Shown here piece after piece: positions 10,235 through 19,244 of a DNA stretch of 64,000 nucleotides (the stretch's first letter is position 1; the number at the start of each line of letters is the position of its first letter). Below the pieces are notes generated by a model. The model did no database searches. It saw nothing but the letters and a program-made list of their open reading frames with translations, and had not been told where the DNA came from. The position numbers and the translations under genes were made by a program. The stretch is from positions 28,574,341-28,638,340 of the forward strand of contig NC_132892.1 in NCBI RefSeq assembly GCF_030463535.1, given 5' to 3'. The stretch comes from Salminus brasiliensis. Its lineage: Eukaryota > Chordata > Actinopteri > Characiformes > Bryconidae.

Positions 10235-11170
10235 TATTTATTGGGCTGCAACAAACAACTAACAAATCTATTGATTACTAAAATTAATAATCGATTATTC
10301 GGATTATGAATTGCTCAATTACCAAATCATTTTTATGTAGCTATCTCCTTTTAAATTTAGCTTGAGGTTGTTTTACATATTTGCTAACTAACAATAAAGA
10401 TAATAAAGATGAAGACTTTGTTCAAAAATTCACTGTTGCAATGAACCTTTCTGCCAATTAAAAAATCATATAAAAAATATTAAAATCATTTTTTCTCCCA
10501 AAATTTTAAACCAAGGACATGCAAAATAGGAGCAAGAAAACTAATTAATTAAAAAATTAAATTTTCCATATTTTTTTTTGATCAGCAAAAAAAAGACAAA
10601 TGTGAGACAATAGTTTTAGCTTTCAGTTTGAAAGTATTTAGTGTTACTGTTACATTCTTGACTCTTATTTTGATAGTCTAGCCAGAGCCATGGCAACCCA
10701 GCATCAACCCAAAGCCCGGCTATGCATCAACCCTGCTCTGCTCGCGGCGTAGCCAGCAACTTAATTGGCTTTTTTTGTTGAAGGGTTGGTCTGTTTCCAT
10801 ATTTTTCCATATATTTTTTTTTCCATTTTTCAACCAGTGACCAGTGTCCTAATTTATGGCGTCTCTGGGTTAGCTAGCTACTTACTTGAAGGGTTCTTGG
10901 CCGTGTTGCTTCTGGCTCTGTAACTGTTTTATCCATGCGCTCTGGTAACGTGCCACTCAGTCTGTAGCTGTGTTTTCACTTTTCAATTATTACAGTAAGA
11001 AGTAACAGCAGCAGTAAAACTGTGCTCTGTCATGGTTAAACTTTGGCTCTTAATCTGTGGTTGAAAGGTGCCCTGAAACCGCTTCTAGTGATGGCATCAC
11101 CAACGAATTGACTACTAAAGTAGTTGTCAACTACATTGGTCATAGGTTTTTTTTTTTGTTGAGGGTTTTA
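10235..11170. mobile_element. Decayed hAT-like repeat in the toxin-galectin intron
   Basis: The sequence begins with GGGCTGCAACAAACAACTAA and an AATAATCGATTATTCGGATT stretch, and ends near 11105-11150 with ACTACTAAAGTAGTTGTCAACTACATTGG. These are characteristic of a hAT-type repeat found across vertebrates (GGGCTGCAACTAACGATTA and its partner end). It fills most of the 10147-11238 intron. The long exon ORF runs on into it and stops at 10281, so the last roughly 45 codons of that ORF are intron and transposon, not ancestral protein. AATAAA occurs at 10393 and 10402. Confidence 0.6.
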
Positions 11171-11238
11171 AACAAATGCAAGAAAAGTGAGAATGTCATG
11201 TTGGAGATCATCTTGTCATATGATTGTGTTCCACACAG

Positions 11239-12339
11239 AACTGGACCATTTCTTCCCTCTGTAATGATATAAGGGCAAAAATAATGACCGGCCTGGGCAT
11301 CTCACGGTGGAGTCTGTCAACCATTGAGTCAGAAGTCACAAATCGACTCAGCAACATTGTGAGTAGTGTCTTCTGCAGTAATGTTCAAGAATGGAGTACC
11401 TTAAGTGAACCTACAGTATTTAGTAAGTCACTCCAATTGACAACAACACCAGTAAAATCAGTGATGTTTGCTTTCAGAATTTGCTGGTAATTGAACTGAA
11501 TCCATTCGTCCCTCTACCAGTGAAGTGTAACACGTGCCACTGGCTGCAACACAAGCCCAAAACATTATCAATCCAAGGGCTTAACAGTTGGAAAGGTCTT
11601 CTTTTCATTAAATTCTGCACTCTTTTTTTCTCCAAACATCTTTGCTCACGGTGGCTCAAGGGTTTTATGGCTCTTCCATGAAGGTCATATAGTACTTGTG
11701 CAGGTGTTACTGCACAGTAGAACAGTGCACCACAACTTTAGAATCTGCTACATCTTCCTGGCGGTCTTTTGCCATGAAATGAGAGGGCTGATTTGCATTT
11801 TCAGCAATTCTATGAGCATTATCTTGAAAAGTTTTCTTGATCTCAAGCATTCCTGTCAACCGCTATGTTAACCGCTAATGACATTACAAGTTGAAGAATT
11901 ATGTTAGAAAGGTAATACACACAAATCAAGGGTGCTGCAGTATAAAGACAAAAGTATTTGGACACCTGCTCATTCATTCATTCATTCATTTCTTCGAAAG
12001 GTATTAAAAATAGCTTATTCTGCTTTTGTTGGAGTAACTGTCTCTACTGTCTAGGGAAGACGGGTTACTACTAGATTTTGGAGCAGCATTGCTGTGAGGA
12101 TTTGATTGCATTCAGCAACAAGAGCGTTAACAAGCTCAGAGTGTTGGATGATCACCACCCCACCTCATCCCCAACTCCCCAACTTAAGCACCATCCATTA
12201 TTCCAGAGATACAGTTCCACTGCTCCACAGCTCAATGCTGGGGGGCTTTATACCTTTCTAGCCCATGTCTGGCATTAGGAGGCATAGTGCCTCTCTGGAA
12301 AGTCCTATTCTACTGGCAGTACTTCAGTACAGGGACTAG

Positions 12340-12389
<50 letters not shown>

Positions 12390-15300
12390 ACTATCATATA
12401 AACTCTCTATATAAACTCTCCAGATGTCTTCAACACTGTGGTGGAAATGATCAGATTAGCAGGAAATATAATAATAGGACCAATATTTTTCATTCCTCAC
12501 AGAGCCTTCCCTATAAGGGGACAATCCCAGGAAGGCTGAGTCCAGGAATGGCTTTCTATTATCAAGGGGTTGTTCATCCAGATGCCACTGGGTATGTAGT
12601 CCAGATATTGACAGCACAAAACATATCCATATGTACTGGATAAATACCTACTCTTTCTAATCACTGCTCTCCCGCATCCCACACAGGTTTACCATAGATC
12701 ATCACTGTGGTGAGGACATTGCCTTTCACTTCAGACTTGACATTTACTACAACTCAGGGGTCTGTGACAGCTACAAGAATAAAAGCTGGGAGGGTCAAGT
12801 AAAACCTAAAAATGGCCATTTTCTGTCCTGTGGATCAGCCTTTGATATTTTCATTGTCATTAAAACAGAAGGCTATGAGGTATGAAGATTACCTGGGTTA
12901 AAAAAACAATAAAAAAACAAAGAAAAACTAATTAAGCAGAAATGGAAACAGACTTTTTAGGTAAAGTTGGACTTTTCTTGGACTTTGCAGGTATATATAA
13001 ATGGTCAGAGGTATTGCTTGTTCATGCACCGAATGCCAGTTGAGGACGTAACTACACTTCGCATTCATGGAGAAATCACCATCAACACCATGGGCATGGT
13101 TAAAGTTAGTAAGCCTTCCTGGTCTACTCACTCACATGGTTTTTCAGTTAGCGTCTCCTGACTTTTAAGAACACAAAGCACAAGGTAATTACAAGGTAAT
13201 TACAAGCACAAGGTTGGTGTGGCACACAAGATGACACCTCTACCTGCCAGTTAGCTACCACACCATGTGGGAGACTGGGGTTTGAGTCCTGGTCTGGGTG
13301 GCAGTGCTGCACTTCACCAATAAGAGTCCTTGGGCAAGACTCCTAACATTACGCTGGCCCACCTCTGTAATATGAGTCACCTTGTTAGTTGCTTTGGATA
13401 AGAGCGTCAGCTAAATGCCGTAAATGTAAATTATTAATTATTTAGTGAGATAAATAAAGAGAATTTAGGAGTGTCTGGACTCCTGCTGGTGGCCATTAAG
13501 GGCCTCTTCATACCTGCATTTTTTAAGTAATTGGACTCGGGTTGGGTTCGTTTTCACTTTTGGTGCGAAACGTTTGGGCAGGTGTGAAAGCAGTGATTTA
13601 ATTAGCGATTTACCAAGCAACTGCACAGAGACCTTTGAGAGGAGGCGGTCTCGGCCCGGTAGCAACTCGTTTGTGGTCAGATCCGATTCATTAACAATCT
13701 TCACCTCTTTTTTTTGCACAGAACTGGAGCACATCAACCTTTGGTAAAGAACAAAGCCAAAACACCTCACGTGGGAAGCTTTCCAACATTCAGTCGGAAG
13801 TGGCATATCCGGTCTGCAACCCTGTGAGTAAGACAGCACTACAGAAATCACACATTCCCTCCAAAAGCTCTCCTGATTAAATCTTAATACTCATAAAGCC
13901 TGCCCCTACAGCTGCCCCTCCAGCCTTCATTGATTATTAACACTCAGGGACGGCAAAGGCACACCTCTATGCTCTCTGAAGGAGTGAGAGAGGGTACACA
14001 AACACACCAGTCAGAAAAGGCTGTAGCTTGCTGTAGCTTTGGTCGCTAAAAATACTTACAGTCTACGTATCAAACACACAAACACACACATTACTTGACA
14101 ACCTATATGTCTATGTCCATATACAAATATATGTATGTGTCCAAATGCTTGTGGACACTCTCAGCTACTTTAAGTTCTTTAAAGTAAGTTCTTTAAGATG
14201 TGCAAATGCACACACACAGCTTGTCTAGTCCCTGTACTGGCAATAGAATAGGACTTTCTGGAGCAGATAAGCATGGGCCTACAGGCTCCATACCTAATGC
14301 CAAGTGTGGGCTAGAGGAGTATGAGTCCCCCCAGCATTGAGCTGTGGAGCAGTGGAACTACTGTGTTTTCTAGAATGATGCTGGTGCTCCATCCAGTACT
14401 TTTGGGATGAGTTGGGGAGTTGGGGGTAAGGATGACCTCAAAAATCTAGTAGAAAGCCTTCTTCCCTGAAAGGTAGAGATGGTTACTCCAATGAAAGTCT
14501 TATGATGTTTTAGAAACAATGAATGAACAGGTGTCCCAATACTTTTGTCCAAACAGTGTAGTTGGAACTACAAGCTTAAACAGAATAATACAAACAGAAT
14601 ACCTGATACTGTTAAAAGCTATGTAAAATGTATTTACCTACACCTACAACGCTTATCATGCCCACAGACCAAATCCTACATCGGCCAAATAGCTGGAGGC
14701 TTGAAAGCTGGGCTGGCTTTGTTCTTCCAAGGCGTTGTTCCTTCAGATGCTAACAGGTACAACCTCATGATCCAAGCACTGCATATACGCTGGTCAGCCG
14801 TAACGTTAATACATTAATGAGAGGTGAAGTGAAAAACATCATCATTATGATTATCTCCATCTACAGTGGCTTCATCTCTCAAGGGGTAAGATCTGCTTCT
14901 AATATTAGGCAGCAAGTAAACAGCCAGTCCTTTAAGGTTTTCCTGAAGAGCAGGAAAAATGGGCAAGCAAAAGAGTCTGGGCCACTCTGACAAGATGGCT
15001 AGACGACTGAGTCAGAACATCTCCGAAACATCAGGCAGGTCTTGTGGGGTGTTCTCGGTATACAGTAATGAGTACCTACCAGAAAGGATAGCCTGAGGCT
15101 TATTGATGCTCATGAAGGTCCCACCTTAGGACTTACAGGACTGCTAATGTCTTGCTGCCAGATACTATAAGACACCTTCAGAGGTGTTGTGAAGTCCATG
15201 CCTCGATTGGTCAGATATTTTGTGGCCACACAGTGTTAGGCTGGTGTTATTAATGTTTTGGCTATATTCAACAAACCAAAAATTTCTAGAAAATAACCAG

Positions 15301-15905
15301 AATAAAAATAAAAATTGTCGCTTTCAGTTTTACAATAGATCTGAAGACAAAGGACAGTGATGACATCCCATTCCACTTCAAGGCCCAGGTTGGAACCCCC
15401 AAAGTGGTCCGCAACAGCTACCAGAGTGGATGGTGGAAGAGAGCAGAAGAGACTTTTGGGGGTCCATTTGTTAAAGGAGGCGCCTTTGACATCTGCATGT
15501 TTGTTAAACCAAAAAGCTACAAGGTACAGCGTTTGAAGATGTGAAGCGAGTAGATCCACAACTTAAATAAAAGAAGTCAAAAGGTCATGCAAACGCTTTG
15601 CTTTCATTTCTTCAGGTCATTGTGAATGGGCACTTTTTCTGTAAGTTCATGCACTGCATGCCTCTGGAGACAGTGTCTGTGCTGAATATCAATGGAGATG
15701 TCTTCATCAACACCTTTAGCATCTTTGAAGTAAGATGTTTTCATCAACTTCTTCAACTTCTCAGAACAGCTTTGGGTAAAATACCGTTAATTTCAGCATC
15801 TAATAAAAATCTAATAAAATTTTTTAATTTTTTTCCCCCTTTCCCCCCCAGGTGGACAAGGTCAAAATGAAGGTCACCATGCCTGCCCACCTTAAAGAAA
15901 ACTGA
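11239..15905 (+). CDS. Tandem galectin (two CRDs), probably the C-terminal part of the stonustoxin-like gene
   Basis: Exons: linker 11239-11358; CRD1 12503-12591, 12687-12879, 12991-13104; linker 13722-13823; CRD2 14668-14756, 15328-15523, 15616-15729, 15852-15905 (TGA). All joins keep frame with GT/AG sites. Each CRD has the galectin layout: G-x-I-x-G-x-L near the start, AFHF / PFHF core, Gly-Trp or Ser-Trp region, then INGQ / VNGH and LRIHGE / LNINGD strands. The CRDs share intron phases and a 114-base third exon. Sugar-binding residues are partly lost: the His of H-N-R stays but the Asn and Arg do not; CRD2 keeps VVRNS and Trp. A stand-alone galectin could start at Met 11284, inside the first linker exon, but no promoter is visible there. 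Joined to 7917-10146 it would make about 972 residues. Confidence 0.8.
11943..12330 (-). mobile_element. TA-flanked MITE family copy
   Basis: A nearly full copy in minus orientation relative to the CACTACATGTCCAAATG end. It starts with ACAAAAGTATTTGGACACC and carries the GGAGTAACTGTCTCTACTGT, TTTGATTGCATTCAGCAACA and CTCCACAGCTCAATGCTGGG blocks. Its far end merges into a (TG)n tract. It lies in the intron before CRD1. Confidence 0.8.
12341..12386 (+). repeat. (TG)23 microsatellite
   Basis: Uninterrupted TG dinucleotide run in the intron before CRD1, at the edge of a MITE copy. It has grown from the TGTGTG stretch found at this position in other copies of the element. Confidence 0.95.
13212..13432 (+). 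mobile_element. tRNA-derived SINE with L2-type tail
   Basis: The head GGTTGGTGTGGCACACAAGA and an internal B-box-like GGGTTTGAGTCC point to a tRNA-derived promoter. The 3' part (TTGGATAAGAGCGTCAGCTA, AATGCCGTAAATGTAAA) matches the 3' tail of the L2 LINE at 40912. The same SINE occurs in minus orientation at 58451-58684. It lies in the intron between CRD1 and the second linker exon. Confidence 0.85.
14129..14558 (+). mobile_element. TA-flanked MITE family copy
   Basis: A near-complete plus-orientation copy running from ATGTGTCCAAATGCTTGTGG to CCCAATACTTTTGTCC and a terminal CAGTG followed by TA. Internal blocks match the complete copy at 45683-46174. It is intronic, between the second linker exon and CRD2. 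Confidence 0.8.
14958..15245 (+). pseudogene. Tc1-like transposase N-terminal fragment
   Basis: An ATGGGCAAGC start followed by ATGGCTAGACGACTGAGTCA and GTCTTGTGGGGTGTTCTCGG parallels the N-terminal helix-turn-helix of a Tc1-like transposase (M-A-R-R-L-x-Q-x-I-S). It continues into the non-coding end of the element (AGGTGTTGTGAAGTCCATGC) and terminates near AATGTTTTGGC. It is frameshifted and internally deleted, and lies in the intron splitting CRD2. Confidence 0.7.
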
Positions 15906-15950
15906 TCATCTCAACTAACCTTGACCGGATCAATCTGAAATATCACGGCA

Positions 15951-15956
15951 ATTAAA
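15951..15956 (+). terminator. Poly(A) signal of the toxin-galectin gene
   Basis: ATTAAA 46 bases after the TGA stop of CRD2. This is the common variant of AATAAA, and the short 3' UTR it implies is plausible. Confidence 0.5.
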
Positions 15957-15976
15957 AAGTACACTATGTGGGCCAT

Positions 15977-16226
15977 TGGGATTGGGACACCTGCTCATTC
16001 AATGTTTCTTCTGAAATCAAGGTATTAAAAAGAGCAATGTCTGGAGCTCCACTGCTCCACAGCTCAATACTGGGGAGCTTTATACCCCTCTATAGCCCAT
16101 GCTTGGCATTAGGCAGCATGGTGCCAACAGGTTCATGCTTATCTGCTCCAGAGAGTCCTATTCTAATGGCTGCAGTACGTCTTTACAGGGACTAGACAAG
16201 CCATGTGTGTCCATCACTTTTGGATT
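15977..16226 (-). mobile_element. TA-flanked MITE family copy with internal deletion
   Basis: It begins GATTGGGACACCTGCTCATT, then jumps from the AAGGTATTAAAAAGAGCAAT block to CTCCACTGCTCCACAGCTCA, so the middle is missing. It ends with ACTAGACAAGCCATGTGTGT. It lies immediately downstream of the toxin-galectin gene. Confidence 0.75.
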
Positions 16227-16441
16227 GTACACATACTGCTTTTCTCTTTATTGCAGATAATATGATATGAATGATTTCAGCACGTACATCTGTTCACTTT
16301 ATTTGCAGTTTGTAAATGACTATCAATGTAACCACAGTCATTGCTCATGCTGATAGACTTTATTTACTTATATGTTTTCTGTCTATTCTGAGGTTCATCC
16401 CAAATGTCTATTAACCAAATCACCATCTGTTTAGAGTGAAC

Positions 16442-16744
16442 TCAAGTCAAGTCAAGTCAAGTGGGTTTTATTGTCATTTCAACTACATACAGAGTACACA
16501 GTGAAACGAAACAACGTTCCTCCAGGACCATGGTGCAACATAGACACAGTGCATACAGAACACAAGTGCAACACAATACAAGTGCAGACAGACAATACAA
16601 CACAGTACAGACAGAGGATAATAAATAATTGGCGGTAGTGTGCAAATTATGCAGTGTGTAATAAATATTGAGTCCAGTGAGGTAGTAAAGTTATTAGTGC
16701 AAATGCTTTGTGCAAAAATGCTTCCCATTTTATCTGGGGTAAAT

Positions 16745-16788
<44 letters not shown>

Positions 16789-17165
16789 CATGTAACAGAA
16801 AAGACATCAGTTCAGTCTCTAGAGTTGAGAAGTCTGATAGCCTGGGGGAAGAAGCTATTGCAGAGTCTGGTCGTGTTGGACCGGATGCGGTACCTTCTTC
16901 CTGATGGCAGGAGGGAGAACAGTCTGTGTGAAGGGTGGGTGGAGTCATCCACAATGCTAGTTGCTTTGCGGATGCAGCGGGCAGTGTAAATGTCCATGAC
17001 AGAGGGGAGAGAGACTCCACTGATCCTCTCAGCTGTCCTCACAATGCGTTGGAGGGTCTTGCAGTCAGAGGCTGTGCAGGTCCCAAACCAGGCAGTGATG
17101 CAGCTGCTTAGGATGCTCTCTATGGTCCCTCTATAGAAGAGGGTAAGGATGGGTGGAGGGAGACG
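16442..17165 (-). mobile_element. 5'-truncated non-LTR retrotransposon (C-terminus, 3' UTR and pentanucleotide tail)
   Basis: On the minus strand the 17165-16820 end encodes a typical fish LINE C-terminus (segments FYRGTIESILSSCITAWFG and LLPSGRRYRIRSNTTRL) ending at a stop near 16812. The 3' UTR follows, and the element ends in a (TCAAG/CTTGA) pentanucleotide repeat at 16442-16461. I believe it is a CR1/Rex1-like element, but the clade is uncertain. A (GA)n microsatellite sits at 16750-16786 within the 3' UTR. Confidence 0.75.
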
Positions 17166-17295
17166 GGCCTTTCTATTATTTTATTACATTTTATTACATT
17201 TTTTATCATTTGTTCTTGGAAAAATCCACCTATCCAACAAAACAAATAAATAAATATGTTTTGCTAAAATACACTGATTGTTTTTTGATAGACAG

Positions 17296-18220
17296 TCATC
17301 TCAAAATACACTCACCAAGCACTTCTTAGGAAGATCTGAACACCTCATGCATGCAATTATCTAATTTGCCAAGTGTGGCAGCAGTACATGTGGTAAATGA
17401 TGTAGATAAGAAACATGTGAGCATGGCATGATTGCTGGTGTCAGAAGGACTGGTTTGAGCATTTCTAGAACTGCTGATCTCCTGGGACTTCAGCACAACG
17501 GTCTCTAGAGTTTCCTCAGAGTGGTGTAATAAAGAAAACCCATCCAGTGAGCGATGCAGGTCAAAGGCCAGACTGGTTGGAGCTGACAGAAAGGCTACAG
17601 TAACTCCGATAACCACTATGTACAATTTTGGTAGGCAGAAAGGCACATCTGAATACACAACACCACCTCCAACCTTAAGGCAGATGGTCTACAACAGCAG
17701 AATCACATCACATTAGGCTGGAGAAATGCGGCCTGGTGTGATGAATCTCAAAATTTGGCACCAACAGCATGGATCCATGAACCCAACCTGCCTTGTGACA
17801 ACAGTCCATGCAGGTGGAGGTAATGAAAGGTGTGGGGAATGCTGTTTTCTTGACACACAGATCAGTTAGGGTGTGTCCAATCAATACCAATCAATCATCG
17901 CTGGAATGTCACAGCCTATTTAAGTATTGCTGCTGACCCTGTGAATCCCTTCATGGTCTTCTCATGACCTACTTTTGGCAGGATGATGCACCATGTCTCA
18001 GAGAGAAGGTCATCTCAAACTGGTTTCATGAACTGGTCCTTCCCAGTCACTTGATCCAGTAGAACACCTTTGGGATGTGATGGAACAGGAGCTTAGCAGC
18101 ACGAAGGTGCTCCTGAAAATCTCCAGGAATTGGACCAGAATCTGAGGCTGTTTTCACAGCAGATTGATTGAGGTCATATCCAGTATAAGTTTCCCTAAAA
18201 CTGGCCTACTCACATTGCGG
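17296..18220 (+). pseudogene. Tc1-like transposon with decayed transposase
   Basis: Nearly the full transposase region is recognisable on the plus strand: the GGCATGATTGCTGGTGTCAG start segment, ACTGCTGATCTCCTGGGACT, GAGCTGACAGAAAGGCTACA, GTTTGATGAATCT-like catalytic region, TGGTGGAGGTAATG-type segment, and the GATGCACCATGT and ACCTTTGGGATGTGATGGAA segments near the third catalytic position. Many frameshifts and stops are present. The left terminus near 17296 begins AATACACTCACC. This is the best preserved copy of the family also seen at 2655-2870. Confidence 0.85.
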
Positions 18221-19244
18221 CCATACGAGTGCGTCTGTAAGCCATCGGTACAGAAGAGAAGATAGGGGTGTGGGAAGACAGGTGACCTGTAATCCCTAGG
18301 GCAACACTTGTTGAGGTTTGCTGACCCTTAGTTGGATCCGTGTGAGTTCAAAAAAAGTGGTCTGAGGCTTTGTGAATTTAATGCTGAAAGGTCCAAATTA
18401 ATTATTAGGTCAAATAATGTTATGTTTACATTGCCAGTAGCATTTTGAGAGGATGTTGAGTGAATCTGGGTGAAATACTCATGGTTACATTTAATTATAG
18501 ATAAAATTAAGCTCTAGTTCTGGAAGATTCTCGTCCAGTCTGTGACTGAATCATTTGGTACAGTCCAAAGATTTTACAGGCTTGAGTCATCAACTTTGAG
18601 CCGGAGGTTAACTGTACTGTGGCAGGGAGTCATTTCGGATCTAGTGGTCATCAAATATCTCATATTTCTACCACAGAATGAGCCGAAATGGCGTATTTTC
18701 CATTAACATAAGCTGCCGTGTTCATTTGGTCCAGTCTGACTGAACCGTGGGTCCATCCCAAATGGTTCTACACTCCCTAAATAGGGCACTAGGTGAATCA
18801 TTAAACTATAGCTTTTGTGGCAAAATAATGCACTGTATGTGCGATAGAGGTCTGAGCACACACTGATAAATCACAAATACCTCCTTAATAGACATTTAGT
18901 ACAGTGTTTATGTGCCAAATCCGATATTCATTCACTACGTAGGGAGCTAGAGAGCCGTTTGAGACGCAGCAGCTCTTTCAATTCAAGTCAAGTCGATTCA
19001 GTTCACTGAAAAGAGTCGACTCTTTCGGTTCATGCAGAAGCATTCCCCGTTATCACGCAAAACTGGCCACGTTTGCGATATTATCTTTGCTTTTATTTAC
19101 AGTAAAACTCCAGTCCACATAGTTAACAAAAAAACGGGTCGTCTATAAGTATAAGAATAAAAACATAAGGAGCCGGATCACGGAGTCGACTCGTTCGTGA
19201 ATGACACATCACCAGTAAGCTAGTGCTGGCTAGTGTGTAACAAG
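18220..19244 (+). promoter_or_regulatory. Upstream region of get3
   Basis: About 1 kb with no gene and no repeat I recognise before the get3 start codon. The last 250 bases are CpG-richer (GAGTCGACTCGTTCGTGAAT near 19190) and have no TATA box, as expected for a housekeeping gene. The exact transcription start cannot be placed. Duplicated TCAAGTCAAGTCGATTCAG and GAGTCGAC words occur near 18980 and 19010. Confidence 0.4.

Noticed and set aside
10300-11238. A lost third galectin domain between the toxin part and the first linker
   Set aside because: I looked for galectin-like segments in all frames and saw only repeat sequence.
13212-13432. A functional tRNA gene, because of the B-box-like sequence
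   Set aside because: There is no intact cloverleaf, and the sequence continues into an L2-type tail with a second copy elsewhere. It is a SINE.
16812-17042. 76-codon minus-strand ORF as an independent gene
   Set aside because: It is the C-terminal remnant of a LINE reverse transcriptase ORF with the element's 3' UTR directly after it.
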